Part shown: positions 37,483-49,500 of the stretch, one piece after another
How the letters are laid out: every line of letters starts with the position of its first letter
Numbering within the stretch: position 1 is the first letter of the stretch
NCBI GenBank assembly: GCA_037013685.1
Contig: CM072888.1
Location: 16,726,589-16,790,588 of the forward strand
Source of the DNA: Acridotheres tristis
Taxonomy: Eukaryota; Chordata; Aves; Passeriformes; Sturnidae
DNA: 64,000 nucleotides
Direction: 5' to 3'
Notes under the pieces: generated by a model
Told to the model about the DNA's origin: nothing
Seen by the model: the letters and a program-made list of their open reading frames with translations, nothing else
Databases searched by the model: none
Program-made: the position numbers and the translations under genes

Positions 37483-37968
37483 GTAAGAGGCAAAGCCCTT
37501 TCTGCTTCTGTCACAGGCTCTTGTCTCAGTGCATCTGCCCAGTGAGAAACATTCCAGCACTGTCTTCATTCCACGCACGAGTCCTCACGGGTCTGGGCCC
37601 CCAGCTGATAACTGGGACTCACATGCTGTGATTTCAGGGGCTGTATGTGTGTTGCTTGTCAATAATGTGTGTGTATGTTTAATAAGCAGGTTGTAAAACA
37701 GAGCTTATACCATGTACATCTTCATGTGTTTATTTGCCTGATTGTGTACGTGGCTACCTTTCTATCTTTTAATATAATTTATATATGCAAATATGTATCT
37801 GTTTTAAAACAATTCACACATGTCTTCCAAGTGAAAAGAAAGTTCTTCCTTTGGAGAGGGAAGAACACTCTCATTTTTATTAAGCCTCCAAGTAAGAGTA
37901 CTCCTGACTGTTGTATTAATGAATCATGGTACAAACACCTTCCCTTGCTCTTTTCAATCCTCTCGCAG
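37483..37968 (+). other. Shortest intron (486 bp)
   Basis: The last 300 bases of this intron (from 37669) are free of stops in the frame of the next exon. The first part stops the previous exon's frame at 37543-37545, so retention would truncate the receptor after TM2. No repeat was recognised. Confidence 0.9.
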
Positions 37969-38189
37969 ATTGCCTGTGCCGTCTTTGCTGCCCTCCTGCA
38001 CTTCTTCTTCCTGGCAGCTTTCACCTGGATGTTCCTGGAGGGGGTGCAGCTCTACATCATGCTGGTGGAGGTTTTTGAGAGCGAGCACTCCCGGAGGAAG
38101 TATTTCTATTTGGTGGGGTACGGCATGCCTGCGCTGATCGTGGCCGTGTCGGCAGCGGTGGACTACCGGAGCTACGGCACGGACAAAGT
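37969..38189 (+). CDS. ADGRL3: ADGRL3 exon: TM3, ICL2, TM4 (221 nt)
   Basis: The acceptor TCTCGCAG ends at 37968 and the donor GTGAGT starts at 38190. The exon enters in phase 0 and leaves in phase 2 after GT. It begins [20 protein letters not shown], whose Cys is the conserved TM3 disulphide partner. Next come [20 protein letters not shown], the basic SRRKYFY segment of ICL2, and TM4 [17 protein letters not shown]. It ends RSYGTDKV. All landmark residues of a class B2 receptor are intact, and the sequence appears almost identical to mammalian ADGRL3 as I recall it. Confidence 0.98.
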
Positions 38190-41100
38190 GTGAGTGACCT
38201 TGGCATTGCTTGGACCTGCTCGGGAGAGATGGCAGTGGGGGCAACAAATGGATGTGGGGAGCCCAGAGGGTTGGTTCAGGCAGAGCTCAGCATGCCTTGC
38301 CTTATCTCTGTGTTTCTTGCAGGACAAATTCCCCACTATGAAATGATTTGCAAAGGTATTTTCTAGGGAAGTCAGTTGAGGAAAATTCTGTCACATCATT
38401 GCATAATATCAGCAGAGGTGACTGTCCCGAGTCTCAGCTTGGTACTATATCAGTAAGATCCTCCTTCTCTATCCAGAGAGTATTTCTTATTTGGATGAAG
38501 ATACTTCTTTCTTCCTCTTTTTTTTTTTAACTGTTCTATCAAATCTACAGAGCCTGCAGGCAAAATAGGTGGTGACTGTGGAGTGCATTCGGCTCTTTGC
38601 AAATCAGAACAGCTATATCATTTATCATTATGAATATTCTTAAGTGTTTTCAACATTGCTGAAGCTGGTATGAAAGCACAAGTTAGATTATCATGCAACA
38701 CTGTCTAATGGAAAACAAGGGGAAGATTGAGCCTTTGATTCTCTTTGCCATCTTTACTGCAATGGGATTAATAGTGTGTTTTTATTGACCTTTTTTTCTT
38801 CCCTTGTCAGTCTGCCTTTCCAGTCTCACTTTAAGTGAGTTAAGGGCTCAGTATGAAGGCGTATATAGCAATGAGCTAGTGGTGATTGTGAAGCTCTTTT
38901 TTAGCATAGATTGGGGCAGTCCATGGCAGCATTTGATCTTCTGTTAGGTTCAACTGCAGATTTTTTTGCCTGAAACCTTATTAGTATATATGAACCTTTA
39001 TTACTTGAAAAAGCAGATCTGTAGAGCAGTGGAGCTGCTCATGATCCATTACCATGCCAGCAGGCAGGCTTGGATCCCAGATGGATATTTGTGTTGTGTT
39101 CCTCCCATGAGTAGGAGAGCAGCGACCTGAATTTATATAAATGTCACGCTTTGTGGAAAGGAAAGGAAATGGCCCACACAGATAAGGGTAGGAGGGTGTA
39201 AGTTTTTAAGGATCTCTGTGAATTTATCCAAAGTAGTTTGACTGATTTTTACAGGCCTAGAGGGCAAAGAATAAGTAACACAACAGCTGATTGCCATTTT
39301 TGAAGATTTTTCCATCAGTTGCCACCTGCTTTCTGCCCCAACAAGCTCTTCTATTCACTCCCCCTCTTGAGCATTATATAAGCAGCTATTGAATCAGGTA
39401 TGGAAACAGTTTGCCTTGTCCTTTCAGACAAATTTATTCCTAACTATGGTGGTTCTGTGAAGGACATAGTTCCTCACCGTGGCCTACACTGGGCACTCAA
39501 ACGTATTCCAGCTGTCTGGAAAGTCAGTTTCTGCATATCTGCCATTGCTGGAGCACTATCCTAACCCGTCCAGTTTGCAATGTTGTATTTTGTGGCTACT
39601 TTCCACAATGTTCACACTTTGGCTTTTGCAAATGGTTCTTGGGTGCCCAAATGTTTCCATGGCATGGAAGATACAGGCAGAAAGTTTGGCTGAAATTCAC
39701 TGAAGGCGAACACTTTGCTATCTTGGCATTGAAGAGGCAGCAGTCCTGTGTGTGTGCCAATAAAATATGTCTCCCTCCCCACAGCACGAAGTGGTATTTT
39801 TAATGATTAAACATGTATATGTAATATTTTGCAAATAAATATTTACAGAGATTTGCAAATCTAAAATATTTATTTATAATTTTTAATTCCAGAATGCACG
39901 ATTTTATCACGTTATCATAGAGGAAAATAAAAACCATACAATATGTTTTGTATAACTATCATGCTCCATCTGGTTGATGGATGATGATGTATTTTTCAGT
40001 ATAATGTTATTAGAAGGGTAGAACTGATTAGAATTTGTAGTGAACTATATGCCAGGCATACATAATTTGATTGCAAGAAGTTACTTGGTTTTGCCAGGTT
40101 TTGTAAAACATCCTCTGGAATATATTACTTGCCTCCCTCCATTATTTACTGCATTTGTTTATGCAGGACTTATGGAGCTGTTAGTGTTATTTGTTTTTTG
40201 CCTGGCATTTGGTGCCACCATTCATACATCTCAGAATGATTTGCATAAACATGCTGTGTAGGGTTTTCTTGATTTCATTTTCCTTTCTAAATCCAACCCT
40301 CCTGTAGCACATGCCCAGATTTACATAGCCAGGAACAGGCAGTTGTTCCTCCCTCTGTTTCTTTACTCATCACTTGGTGCTTGTGATTTTCTGAAGTGTC
40401 CTGTGTCCTAGTATTCATATTGGCATTTTAAAGTAGCTGTTCCATAAAGATACTCTTAATACACTTAATTATTGCAAGGATAGGGATTGATCCTTTTCCT
40501 GCTTTTTTTTTTTTTTGTTTTAGAACAGTTCAAAACCCTTCTATTAGGAGATTAATTTGTTTTAATGATTAAGCAGCAGCATAATTATTCCCTTAAAAGA
40601 TCAGCCCCTTCAGGCTAGCTCAACTGTGTTTGGTCCTTTCCCCCAGATAAATCAGAAATGTTGTGTCTCACCTTATTCTGATTGTAACCTCTAAAGTAAA
40701 GATGAAAAGCAGGAAGCCCCACTGCAGACAGTGTGGTTCCCCCACATTACCAAAAAGATTCTGGCAATCCTCTCATGAACTTTCAAGTGACCATTTCTTA
40801 CAGGCCATATCTTCAGCTGCTGCATCTTAAATGGTCATAGCTCAAGTTTTGCTGCAAAAAAGAAGATACTGGGATTGTACTTAAAAAAAATTGAAAGATA
40901 AATCATTTACCTTATCTTGTGTGTTAACCTAATCCACCCATCTCCTCAATGGATAGGATGTCAAGGGTCATGATGGGCAATGCTGCAAAATGCAAAGAAA
41001 ATAGTATAGAAAATTACATTTGCATTTGTAGTTAGAGTTTGAAAATAATTTGCATCTAAAATTCAGTAAAAGCTCAATTATGGCTTTAGCAGCCCTTGAG

Positions 41101-44100
41101 AGGACTCATGCTAGAAGCAGGCCATCCCAGATCAGGAGTAAGAAGCTATTCCATATTTCCATACTTTCCTGGGTTTCATATCGAAGCCTCTTACAAATTG
41201 CAGAGCAAAGCAGCTACGCTTTAAGTGGTTCAATATATTTTAGAAAACGCACTTGCAGGTATGTTCATCCACTGGTGATCAAATCCATCATGGCAGGGAT
41301 CTCTCTTTTGTTTCTCCCCCCTTCTTCCCCCCTCTTGGAATGCTAGAAAGCAGGGTATACACGGTAAGCAATCCAGCTGTCAAGAAAGCAAAATGAAAGC
41401 CCTGTGTATGTACACAGCCTCCGAGTCCATCAGCCAGGCGCCGACATTTCATGCATGTAAATGCTGCTCAGAAAATAGCTTCTGACAATGTGGTCTGTCT
41501 TGGGTGGCTCCACTGAACTTGTTTTATTTGCAGTGCTGCTGCCAGTATTTGGAGGAGGAAGCGTGAGCTATGTGGATGCTGAACTCCATTAAGCAGAACC
41601 TATATTGCACCCTTGAAAGGCATGTCTGGTGCATACATAGCCCGTTACTGCACCCTGACAAGGAGGCTGTACAGCCACATGAAACAGACTGCTGAGCTCC
41701 CATGAACAACATGATATGTTTAGGGCTCTTCAAATTTTATGGTCCAATGGCAGCTAATGATTGTTTATTGGTTATATTTAATGCACACCAGGGATAGTTT
41801 AGTATTTGATTTCTCTTCATGCAGAAAATAGAGTAAACTCTTTGTAGTCTTTATTACTTGGGAAAAGCTTTAGGTGAATATTGCGAATTGCCACTGTGGA
41901 AAAGGAGGAAATTAAAAAGTAAAGGGAGAGCAGCGCCACCGAGTTTGTCGTGAGAACTGAATGCACTGGGGTGACTCCTAGAAGAAGCACTGGGGTTTTG
42001 AGCAGTATTCCCTGCATGCACACATTTCCTGATAATCCTTTGCCTCGCACTGAGCCCTGAAGGAGCTCGTTTGCTTAATGGCAGCGCAGCCTAAACTCGT
42101 AATGTGGCAAGCCCGTGCTCACAGCGCAGCTGCGCGTGGAGGGTCACAAGCAACTCGGCAGCCCAAGATTAGCAGCTCTGGGAAGTGAGTTGCCTGATTG
42201 CTTCCTTGTTTTGAGGAGCTCATTTATGCAGCTCATTGTGCGTGTGGGTTTTTGTCTTCTAAGGCAAGAAAAGCTCAGTGCGGTACTTGTCTGATTAGCA
42301 ATTTACAGCTCCACAACGCAGTTGGTGGGATGCCTGTGTTTTGATGTTTTGGTCCTAATTTGCATTTTTAATGAGGTATGACTTAAACAGGTCCAAAGTT
42401 TCATCTCTTCCAGATAACCACCAAAAAGCCCAGGTTTTTTTTTAAGACCCCTAAGACTAAGTATCATACACAGTTTCATAGAAAGGCGAATTTTCTATTC
42501 AAACAAATAAAAAAAGACATTGCCTTCTTTGAAGTGTGCAGAGAGGCCTTAAAAAAAGCCTCCTTAGTTTTTCACAAGCTGTGCTCCCGCTTAGGTGAAA
42601 CCATCTCAGGGCTCCTTTTGCTCCATGCCTAGCCCCCACTTATCCTGGTGGCAGGACCTGGCTCCTCTGCTGTTTCTCACACACAGCATCCATCTCTTGT
42701 CACTCAGTTGTTTTCCATAGCTGAAGAGACAGATATTTTAGGGGAGTGGAGTGGAAAATTTCATTCTTTTTGCTCTCTGGAAAAGGAACCAGTTGCTGAG
42801 CCTGGCACAGCTTTTTGCTCATTCTGTATTTCAGCTTTCCCTGGTTTTCCCCACGTCCCAATCTATACACATTCAAAACCAGCTGCACCAGATGTTACTG
42901 TAGGGTGGTCACCATGCTTCAAGAAGTACAGAGAGGGTTTATGTGTTTCCTCTTCCCCAGACTTTTCAAGAGTCAGGTCACTCTTTATGCTGAAGGAAAA
43001 CCAGTTGATGGTGACTAAATACAAGGTTCCTAACTCTTGAGCAGCAGAGGCTGGGGGTTGTTTTGAATGTTAAACTGTAAAAAAAAAAAAAAGTTCAAAA
43101 TATTTTCATTAAAAAAAAAATAAAACCCCCACAACCCTCTGAGTCCTCTCCCACACACCAGTGCTCATTATCAGTAGAAAAAAGTGATGGGGCTGCGTAT
43201 TCTGTGATTTATATGCAGCAGCTGAGGCATAAACACTAGTTACTCATTTTTCCTGAGGGGGATGGGATAGGTATAAAGTCTGAAATGCCGTGTAAATATG
43301 TGAGCTGCTGCTATGCAGACATCCTAGTTTTGGAATGGGAGGGGCCACTTTTTACAGGGACTTCATTATCCTTGAAACCTCTCTTCCTTTGTCAAATCTA
43401 GTTGCAGTTGGGCGACATTTCAGATGTTATTATGGGTGATACACAGATGTCATGATCGCATAAACCTTTTCCTATAGGGAATCAGACTCAAGTAGTTTCG
43501 AGTCACTCGTGTTGTTCCATTACCAGCTGCATCTAAATCACCTTGAACTTCAGCAGTCACGGAGGAAACAAGATTTCCCAGCAATCGCTGTGGAAGCCTC
43601 TGTTTGCCTCTCACATTAAGATTTTGATGCTATCACATGAAGATTCTGGATGAGCAGCTGCAGAGGCAGTTCAGGAATGACAGTCACGGAAGCAACAGTA
43701 TTTTAATTTGTGACAAATAGCGTTATGAGTGTGTGTATATATATCAATACATCTCCAACACTGATGAGACCTGAAATTTATATGGTCAGGGAGGGAAGTG
43801 AGAAGTTTTCTCTGCGAATTTGAATTTATTCATATCTTGGCTTCTCCCAGTCACAGAGGTACAGGGCATGTTTTATTCCCTTGTTAGGCATCTCCTGCTG
43901 ATCATCTCCCATGGGGCTGCTGGCACGGACTTTTCTGCCTGTTGCAAAGTCCATTGGAAGGGAAAAAACATTAGGCACTTGCACTAGAGCTGTCATTTGT
44001 GAGAAGTGCTATCTCCACCACCATGATAAATTCATATATACAGTTCCTGTCACCTCCCTAATCATGAAATTCCATCGGATGTTTAGTGTAAGAGTGGTTT

Positions 44101-44951
44101 TATGCTTTCTCAGTCCTTTGTGTATAAGCGGAACTGTGATTTGCAGCATTGCAAAGATGTCAAGATATTATTATTTTAAACATCATGTGAAACTTTCTTG
44201 GAATTTACATTCGTCTGTCTTGTAACGAGTCACTTCCATTTTATCTTCCTGTCGCCTGGAATGAACTAGGAATGGAAATGTAATTTCCCAGGGGCCTTAA
44301 AAAATGTGGGGAGTATTAAATGCAGTTGAAATTAAGCGATTAATAATTTAGTTTTAGGCCATGAATCAACTTCTTGTGATAGCGCAGACCATATGCAACT
44401 CTGGAAACATTAGTGGAAACAAAACACTCAGGAGGTTCAGGGAAATAAAACACTTTAAAGGGGAGATTTCTGAATCTAATTAAACCCCAGCCTTCTGTTA
44501 CCCAATTCATACTTCCTATTTGCACCAAAGTTTCTCTGATGTACTTGCTGGAGAAATGTCATCTCGCTTGACAGCTGACAGACAGCTTGCATTGCATCAG
44601 AGCAAAGAGGAGCACAAAGCAAAGGAGAAGCTCTGTGGATGTTCATCAGACCCCTTCCCTCAAAAAAACCCACGGTTTAAGGAGTTTTCCCGACAGATGC
44701 AGAAAGCCTTAGCAAATAGGCCTTGTGCCATTTTCTCCCTGCTTCCTCTAGAGGTAATTATCTTACTCCATCAATAGCGCTGTCAGAAATTGGGCACATA
44801 ATTCAGCATTTAAATGAACAAGCAATGTAATATTTCCTGTCTCCCACCGGCGTGTTTTGCAGCTCACATTCTTCTCTGTCACTCGCTCACTCTTGATGTA
44901 TGTCCTGGGTGCAGTCCTTGAATGCCTTCTTTCCCCTGTGTTTCATTACAG
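38190..44951 (+). other. 6.8-kb intron with a nested palindrome
   Basis: AT-rich intron without recognised exons or CR1. It contains the inverted-repeat element at 39833-39875, listed separately, and A-runs around 43080-43122. A GT/AT-rich stretch is at 43731-43746. Confidence 0.8.
39833..39875. repeat. Nested palindrome with octamer-like core
   Basis: The 12-bp arms AAATAAATATTT (39833-39844) and AAATATTTATTT (39864-39875) are exact reverse complements. The loop holds a perfect 14-bp palindrome AGATTTGCAAATCT (39849-39862). Its core TTTGCAAAT also occurs just upstream at 39828-39836. This resembles POU-octamer or C/EBP-like sites, but binding is not shown. Confidence 0.85.
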
Positions 44952-45018
44952 ATGTTGGCTCCGACTTGACACCTACTTCATTTGGAGCTTTATAGGACCA
45001 GCGACCTTGATAATTATG
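44952..45018 (+). CDS. ADGRL3: ADGRL3 exon: ECL2 and start of TM5 (67 nt)
   Basis: The acceptor CATTACAG ends at 44951 and the donor GTAAGA starts at 45019. One base completes Val (GT|A). Then come CWLRLDTYFIWSFIGPATLI and IM, leaving in phase 0. The Cys of CWL is the conserved second-loop partner of the TM3 Cys. WSFIGP begins TM5. A short internal exon of this size with asymmetric phase (2 in, 0 out) should be constitutive, because skipping it would shift the frame. Confidence 0.98.
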
Positions 45019-46439
45019 GTAAGAACTCCTAATTAACTACTCCATCTCTCAGGTCAAGAAATAAAACTTTTGCTGTCCCTTTTCTCTTTATCTTTAATTT
45101 ACACAGATTAATTTGAGGAAGGCATGTTCTTCTTTGACCCCACCTGGCATAGCAATTAGACCCTCATTATAAGAGGCTCTTGGCATTGCAAAATACTTGA
45201 TCAAAATGGACCAGGAAACTTCAGAACGGGCACTTGCAGAGATTGGTTTCTACCACTGGACATTTAGAAGTGCCAAACTGTTTTACTGTTTTGATGCCAC
45301 TCACTGCTCACACCCTTTTTGAATTCCAGAGTGAAGTTTTGCATTGATAATGCAAAAAAAAAAAAAAAAAAAGAGAAAAGGGAAATCTGGGAGGGGAGCA
45401 GGGAAGGAGGGGATGAAGAAAAGTCCAAACTGCAAAAGAAGTTTGAGGGTTTTTCCTAACCAGCAGAAGTTGAAACTTGTGTGACTTCATGTTCAGCACA
45501 TTGCCAGTACATCAGCTAACACAGCAACAAGGTAGAGAACCCAACTTTAGAGACAGCTGGAGTTTTCTTATAGTTTAATCGTTACAATATGGCTTAAATA
45601 AACCATCCTTTGTTTTGACTAGACTTCAGTTTGGCTAGCACAGAAAACCAGGCGCTCTCACCTCAATGCAGACATTGTCTCTGCTTCTTCTGCTTCTCCT
45701 GCAACTTGGGAGCCATTTCAGCAGCCTTCCACATCAGGAAAGGGGCCATGCCACCAACTACAACTCTTGGGGTTTTTTTTCCCTTAAGCAATTCATTCAT
45801 AAAAAGATATCTTCCCTTTTTGATTATGTCTCAAATCCTAGACTGGGATTTTGCAAAACTCCTTTCCAGGAACTGGGCGCCTTGTGAACACTAAGGCATG
45901 AAAACACCATGCCATCTTTTATAGAACAAATCAAACCCATTTTTCTTTTTTTTTTTTCAACTTTGCATTGTGCTAAACATCAGTTGTGATTTCCCTGCCC
46001 ATCTGCCCCATTACAATGTGTTTAAAAGGAGTATGCACAGGAAAAGATGCTTTTATGCTTCATTACAATGTGGGTGGCTAAGTAAGCTGCTTGGAGTGAC
46101 TTTTCATGACTGTACACCTCTCAGACACAGAAAAGCCCTTACAGCAAGTATTTTTAATTTTCCATAATGCTGTTTGAAGCACTACAGCTCAGGCTAAAAC
46201 TAGCCTTGTATCAGCAGTACCACAGCTCTGGTAAGGCTGTGGCATCCCCGGTCCTGTAATCTACAGGCCAGATCACCTTACAAAATGCTTAGAAATTTTC
46301 TGTGATTCAGTCACTATTAAGCTGTACTGTGAGCTAATTTCTTACAGTAACCCATCTGTTACAGAGAAGGAGCTGACTTTTTCCCCATCATGTGCTGTGT
46401 CACATAATCCTTTTTTTTTTTCTTCCCCCTCCATTACAG
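45019..46439 (+). other. Intron (1.4 kb)
   Basis: The intron includes an A-run of about 19 bases at 45354-45372 and T-runs near 45948 and 46411. The latter forms part of the acceptor pyrimidine tract. No exon or CR1 was recognised. Confidence 0.9.
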
Positions 46440-46531
46440 CTTAATGTCATCTTCCTTGGGATTGCTCTCTATAAAATGTTTCATCATACTGCCATACTGA
46501 AACCTGAATCTGGATGTCTTGACAATATCAA
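46440..46531 (+). CDS. ADGRL3: ADGRL3 exon: TM5 and start of ICL3 (92 nt)
   Basis: The acceptor has a long pyrimidine tract ending CCATTACAG at 46439, and the donor GTAAGT (46532-46537) is consensus. The product is LNVIFLGIALYKMFHHTAIL followed by KPESGCLDNI, leaving in phase 2 with AA. If spliced to the microexon at 59351 the split codon becomes Asn (AA|C). If spliced directly to 62534 it becomes Lys (AA|G). The exon therefore supports both ICL3 forms with no frame change. Confidence 0.98.
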
Positions 46532-49500
46532 GTAAGTGGTTTTTCCCTGCCTGTTTCTGTCTTTTGCTGTTTATTCCCTCATTCCTCTGAGGAGTGAAAC
46601 GGGGGAACCAGCTCTACCAGCAGCAGTGCTAACCAGGGATAATACCTTGTGCTGTGGCACTGCAGAGTGGTTTCTAAAAGATTCCATGTGGCTGATGATA
46701 AAGCACTATACTGGAATTTGGCTGCCATTGTTAGAATTTTCCATTCAATTTTTGCAAAGCTACGTTTTCTGTCCTTGAAACAGGTAACCTTCTAGTCAAT
46801 GTTAAGGAAATTGTGCCCAATAATTACCAGCTAATTATTGCAGTCTCTACAGGGAAGGTGTTGAAACTGTTGATTATTACTACTTCTGTGTGCTCTGAGG
46901 GCGGCTGCCTTACTTGTTTTCTGTTTGTTTTGGCCCCTGACAGATTCCATGACCCAAATTCTCCCCCAGAGTCTGATTGCTTTCAGCAAAGTTACTGAGA
47001 ATTTGCCTGGAGGTGCCCACATCAGCGAGTGGATGTGCTTGCCAGCCAAAGCATGTTTTGTCCTTGTACTGGGTTAACATCTGAGCCTGGGCATCTTACT
47101 GTCTGGCAAGCTGCTTCATTATATTGATAGAGTATTAGTCTCTGTCAGTGCCTGTTTATTCAACTACCTCTGGCTTTAATTACTCTCTTCAAAAACACAA
47201 GCGAGATTTCAGGTGCTGTGCATTATAAGATTGGGAGCCTGCTAATTAATAAAACCATCTAATGAGCTTCAGGAGGAGGAAATTGTTGGGAGTCAGCGCT
47301 TTACTGCTCACCCAGGAAAGGAGAGCATGGTGAAACGTGGCTTGAAGTGTGTTCTGCTCTCTCTTTCGTGGTAGGAAAGGGAGAAGAGGCGTAAGGGGAG
47401 CTCGTTAGAGATGTCTGAATCGCACAGTTGCAAGGCAGCTCTCAGCAAGGCTGTTGTTCTTACTGCTGAGCCACTCTTGCAGATACAGCTTTCATTTAAA
47501 CCAGGTCAGGGCCCCCCCGAAAACTTCCTCAGCAGGCAAGGCTTGCAGTGCCATTGGTGTGCCATGACCTGGCATGGGCCTTTGGGTGAAGTTTTAGTTT
47601 CTTAGGTGCAGCTTCTCCCTCGAGGGTTGGGAGGAAAGGGAACGGGAGTCTGCACCAACGCAGGAGACCCCAGTGAGCTCAGAAACCTTCCCTGGGTTGT
47701 GGGGAGTCTGCTCTGCAGGGAGCCTCAATTTTTCCTGCTATCACTCTGCTATAAAATGAAATTAGAGGAGCAGTCCCTCCTGGGTGTCCAGGATTGATCC
47801 CAAAAAGATATTCTATCACTTGGTCTTGAATGAGGCATTAAAGGCATGGTACATTTAATAACATTTATTAATATGGCTACTTGTCATGCATTAGTGCTAA
47901 GGCACTGCTCACTGAGAACAGTCTCTCTAAGGTTACCCACACAAAGTCATCTTACAGTCTGACATTTAAATTAAAAACTGGGAAGAAAAAAACAACAAAA
48001 TCCTTATAATTAAAGCAGAAATAATAAATGCCTACTGAATAATCTTCTTGAGCTAATCTCTAGTATCTTTGTTTAAAATGCCAGGAATTTATCCAACCAG
48101 TTGCATCAATTATAATGTCATTGTAAAATATTTTATAGGTTCTTTGGCAAATGAGTGTTTATTCCTGATTTGACTTCATTAAAATGTTTTGGAAACACAG
48201 GCAATTAAAATACTTTTAAGTATGTTGCTGATACTCTTCCAAATGTGTTGCTTCATTACAAATTACTTTTTATGCTTGAGAAAATAAGAGCAACATAACA
48301 TAAACTCAGGAAGAGACCCCAGGCTCACTCTAGGAAATTTATCAAACCAAGCATTTCAGAACAGACTTGATTGTAATTTCTGAATACCTAAGCAGGACAT
48401 CATTAAGTCTAAATTCAAGACATGTGTTGTCTCAGTGTTGGATGTGCTTGAGTTAGGAGGAAGTGCAGATTTGTAACAGAGAGCAGAATTCACCTTGGAG
48501 AGAGGTTTCCTAGGGAAGCAAGGGGCTTGCAATCTCTAGAAAATTATTCATTAAGATCATAGTTGCCTTCTAGATACGATCATAGTCTTGTTGTAGGTAA
48601 GAGCATGGTCTTCCTGCACAGTCATTGGCTCTAAATCAGTTGCAAAATGTGGATGTGTTACAGCAGCTCTGGAATAAAAAGCAACAGAGCATGTTATTTG
48701 ACAGGGGACCACAAAGATCCTTTCTGAGCTCCCCTCCGTGGATCTACAGGGTTAGTAAAAAGGCACCCAGGTCCCAGAGCCTTGTGTCTTGTTGTATCGG
48801 TTTATATTTAATGAAACAAACTGAACCAAGGGCCTGCATTGGAGGGCCCCTTGCTGCCATCTGCATGTGACAGCTTTACAGCACATGGAGAGCTGAATGA
48901 GAGTTTGTTCTCCCAGCTCATTTCCTAGCATTACTCTGTGTTAGGCTGTGCTGAAGCTCTCTCAACATAAATCCTGAGCCTGTTTAACAACAGCAAAATA
49001 CTTGATTCCCTATGGCAACGTAAAAATAAAGGCCATAAAATATTTTAATAGGCTGTTAATAAGCGCCCCTGCAATCTGGTCCTTGCCTATGTCACTTTAA
49101 AGGTTAGAAATACATTATGAAGTATAGAAAATAGAGAGCCAAATAACTCCACTTAAATTAATGAACTTGATAAGGGATCAGGTGTCACCTGGGATACCTT
49201 TAATTACTGCACCAACAGAAAAGCCATTCAAAGGGCAGTGCCTGAACCAGATGTTGTGTGGCTGATAGATTTGTAGGCACTGTGCAAAGTTGTAAAAATA
49301 AACTTCCCTAACCTTCAGGAACAGTCCCTGGATTATTGTGCCAGCATGGGAGATTCTGACATTCCTGCGGTGGGGCACTGGTTACCCAGGGGTTGCCCAG
49401 CAAGAGATTTGATGAGTACAGAGCAGGTTTATTTTTGTCCTTGTTAACTTTTCTGGCTTAGCCCAGCACTTTCAAGAGGGAAGCAGGGTAACCATGTATG

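Noticed and set aside
37228..37578. 116-codon minus-strand frame rich in E, D and R
   Set aside because: It is the antisense shadow of the TM1-TM2 exon, whose hydrophobic codons read as charged residues on the other strand.
45354..45372. Long A-run as a possible retroposon tail
   Set aside because: No SINE or LINE body precedes it and no target duplication was found.
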